NCBI RefSeq assembly: GCF_010093025.1 | Contig: NZ_CP048114.1 | Span: forward strand, 3,410,001 to 3,474,000 | Direction of reading: 5' to 3' | DNA length: 64,000 nt | DNA from: Edaphobacter sp. 12200R-103 | GTDB lineage: Bacteria; Acidobacteriota; Terriglobia; Terriglobales; Acidobacteriaceae | Part shown: one piece after another, positions 63,299 through 64,000 of the stretch | Numbering within the stretch: the first letter of the stretch is position 1 | Layout: every line of letters starts with the position of its first letter | Program-made: the position numbers and the translations under genes | Notes under the pieces: generated by a model | Seen by the model: only the letters and a program-made list of their open reading frames with translations | What the model was told of the DNA's origin: nothing | Databases searched by the model: none

Positions 63299-63342
63299 AA
63301 CAACAAAAAGAGCTCCCCTGAAGGGAGCCCTTTTCGTTGTTA
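63299..63342. terminator. bidirectional intrinsic terminator
   Basis: GCTCCC pairs with GGGAGC (loop CTGAA), flanked by AACAAAAAGA on the left and CCTTTTCGTTGTT on the right, so it can end transcription of both the TonB-like gene and the convergent GH105 gene. Confidence 0.85.
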
Positions 63343-63360
63343 GGCGTCTTATCCGGCTGC

Positions 63361-64000
63361 CTACTTCACGCCCTCGCGCAGCAGGGCATCGGCAGACCAC
63401 AACACCGGGGCTTGTCCGTGGAAGTCGCCTGTGCGGCGCTTGCGCTGGTAGTAGTACTCGAGCGAGTCTTTCTTACCTGTTCCCTCACAGACCTGGGTCA
63501 CGTCGTAGTTCTGGTCGACGTAGCCGACGACGGCGATCCACGCCTTGCGGGCCGCTGGGCCGTAGGTCTTTGCGTCCAGCCATCCATGCTTGACGCCGGT
63601 GATCATGCCGAAGGCGAACATCGCGGAGCTGGAGCTTTCGGGCCACGCATCGTCCTTGTCGATCAGCTGACGCCACATGCCATCCTTGCCCTGGTACTTC
63701 AGCAGCGAGGCCATCATCAGTTTGTAACCCTTCATGATGCGCGCGCGGTCGGGATGGTTCTGCGGCAGCTCGGTCAGCATCTCGGCCATGCCGGCGGCCA
63801 CCCATCCATCGCCGCGGCCCCAGAAGTACTTCACATCGGGCGCGTGATAAAAGAGGCCATTCGGCTGTTGCAGCTTATCGAGATAGGCCACCATCTCCTT
63901 GGCGTCTCGGTCGAGATACTTCTTGTCGCCGGTCGCGCGGTAGGCCTCAAGCTGCAGCATCGTCAGCATGTACATGTCGTCGATCCAGAAGCGGGTCTCA
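63361..64000 (-). CDS. GH105-like unsaturated rhamnogalacturonyl hydrolase, truncated by window edge
   Basis: At least 212 codons of the C-terminal part; the frame is still open at 64000 (ETRFWIDDMYMLTML). Motifs of the (alpha/alpha)6 barrel include WIDDMYM, GLFYHAPDVKYFWGRGDGWV, MWRQLIDKDDAWPESSSSAM and FAFGMITGVKHGWL, as in GH88/GH105 enzymes, which remove unsaturated sugars from pectin lyase products. The conserved WGRGDGW and ESSSSAM are present. Signal peptide and start lie outside the window. Confidence 0.85.
   Translation of the reverse strand, partial: ETRFWIDDMYMLTMLQLEAYRATGDKKYLDRDAKEMVAYLDKLQQPNGLFYHAPDVKYFWGRGDGWVAAGMAEMLTELPQNHPDRARIMKGYKLMMASLLKYQGKDGMWRQLIDKDDAWPESSSSAMFAFGMITGVKHGWLDAKTYGPAARKAWIAVVGYVDQNYDVTQVCEGTGKKDSLEYYYQRKRRTGDFHGQAPVLWSADALLREGVK

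Noticed and set aside
1..64000. CRISPR array or tRNA/rRNA genes
   Set aside because: No regularly spaced identical repeats and no cloverleaf with a convincing T-loop were found; the repeats seen are palindromic and irregularly dispersed.

Overview
The window looks like a chromosomal segment of a GC-rich Acidobacteriota, most likely class Terriglobia (relatives of Granulicella, Edaphobacter, Terriglobus or Acidobacterium). The support is an acidobacterial-type PadR regulator followed by two large FtsX/MacB-like permeases of the ADOP kind, three very large Oar-type TonB-dependent receptors with N-terminal carboxypeptidase-regulatory-like domains, a GH79 enzyme, and many copies of dispersed palindromic intergenic repeats. 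No rRNA, tRNA, CRISPR array or classical insertion sequence was recognised.

Layout. (1) 75-18615, minus strand: a phage-derived capsid and packaging cassette. In transcription order it holds a zinc-ribbon protein, a sigma region 4-like protein, a prohead protease candidate, a small membrane-like protein, a coiled-coil scaffold-like protein, the major capsid protein, a head-tail connector, three tail or adaptor-like proteins, a giant secreted fibre-like SGNH/LamG protein, the terminase large subunit, a HipA-like kinase, a DUF3037 protein, the portal, a large tail protein and two holin-like small proteins. A divergent XRE-type regulator (19078-19797) with an S24-like but catalytically dead C-terminus sits at its head. 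Inside the window no integrase, replication gene, tape measure or endolysin is visible. Five intrinsic terminator-like hairpins lie directly upstream of individual structural genes. (2) 20009-26865: an alpha/beta hydrolase, Maf, a hexose-6-phosphate mutarotase-like epimerase, an MscS channel, a second hydrolase and a GH79 glycosidase. (3) 27110-32600: mnmG (with two in-frame copies of a dispersed repeat), a GIY-YIG gene framed by long direct repeats, msrA and dnaB. (4) 32703-39756: a PIG-L deacetylase, a VOC protein, a WYL regulator, alr, nhaA, a small conserved protein and a Gfo/Idh/MocA oxidoreductase. (5) 39810-42655, minus: trmO, rlmH, rsfS, nadD (a ribosome/NAD housekeeping cluster) and a small beta-barrel protein. 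(6) 43130-48785: padR and two ADOP permeases, followed by a metallothionein-like gene. (7) 49349-63026: a TonB receptor, obgE, two further TonB receptors and an unusual TonB-like protein. (8) 63361 to the right edge: a truncated GH105 hydrolase.

Together regions 2, 7 and 8 suggest a polysaccharide-degrading soil lifestyle. Regions 3-5 are core housekeeping. Region 1 is an accessory, probably domesticated, phage module. The most unusual signals are the HipA-like kinase/DUF3037 pair embedded between terminase and portal, the series of terminators within the capsid operon, the repeat-invaded mnmG, and the GIY-YIG gene between duplicated palindromic repeats.
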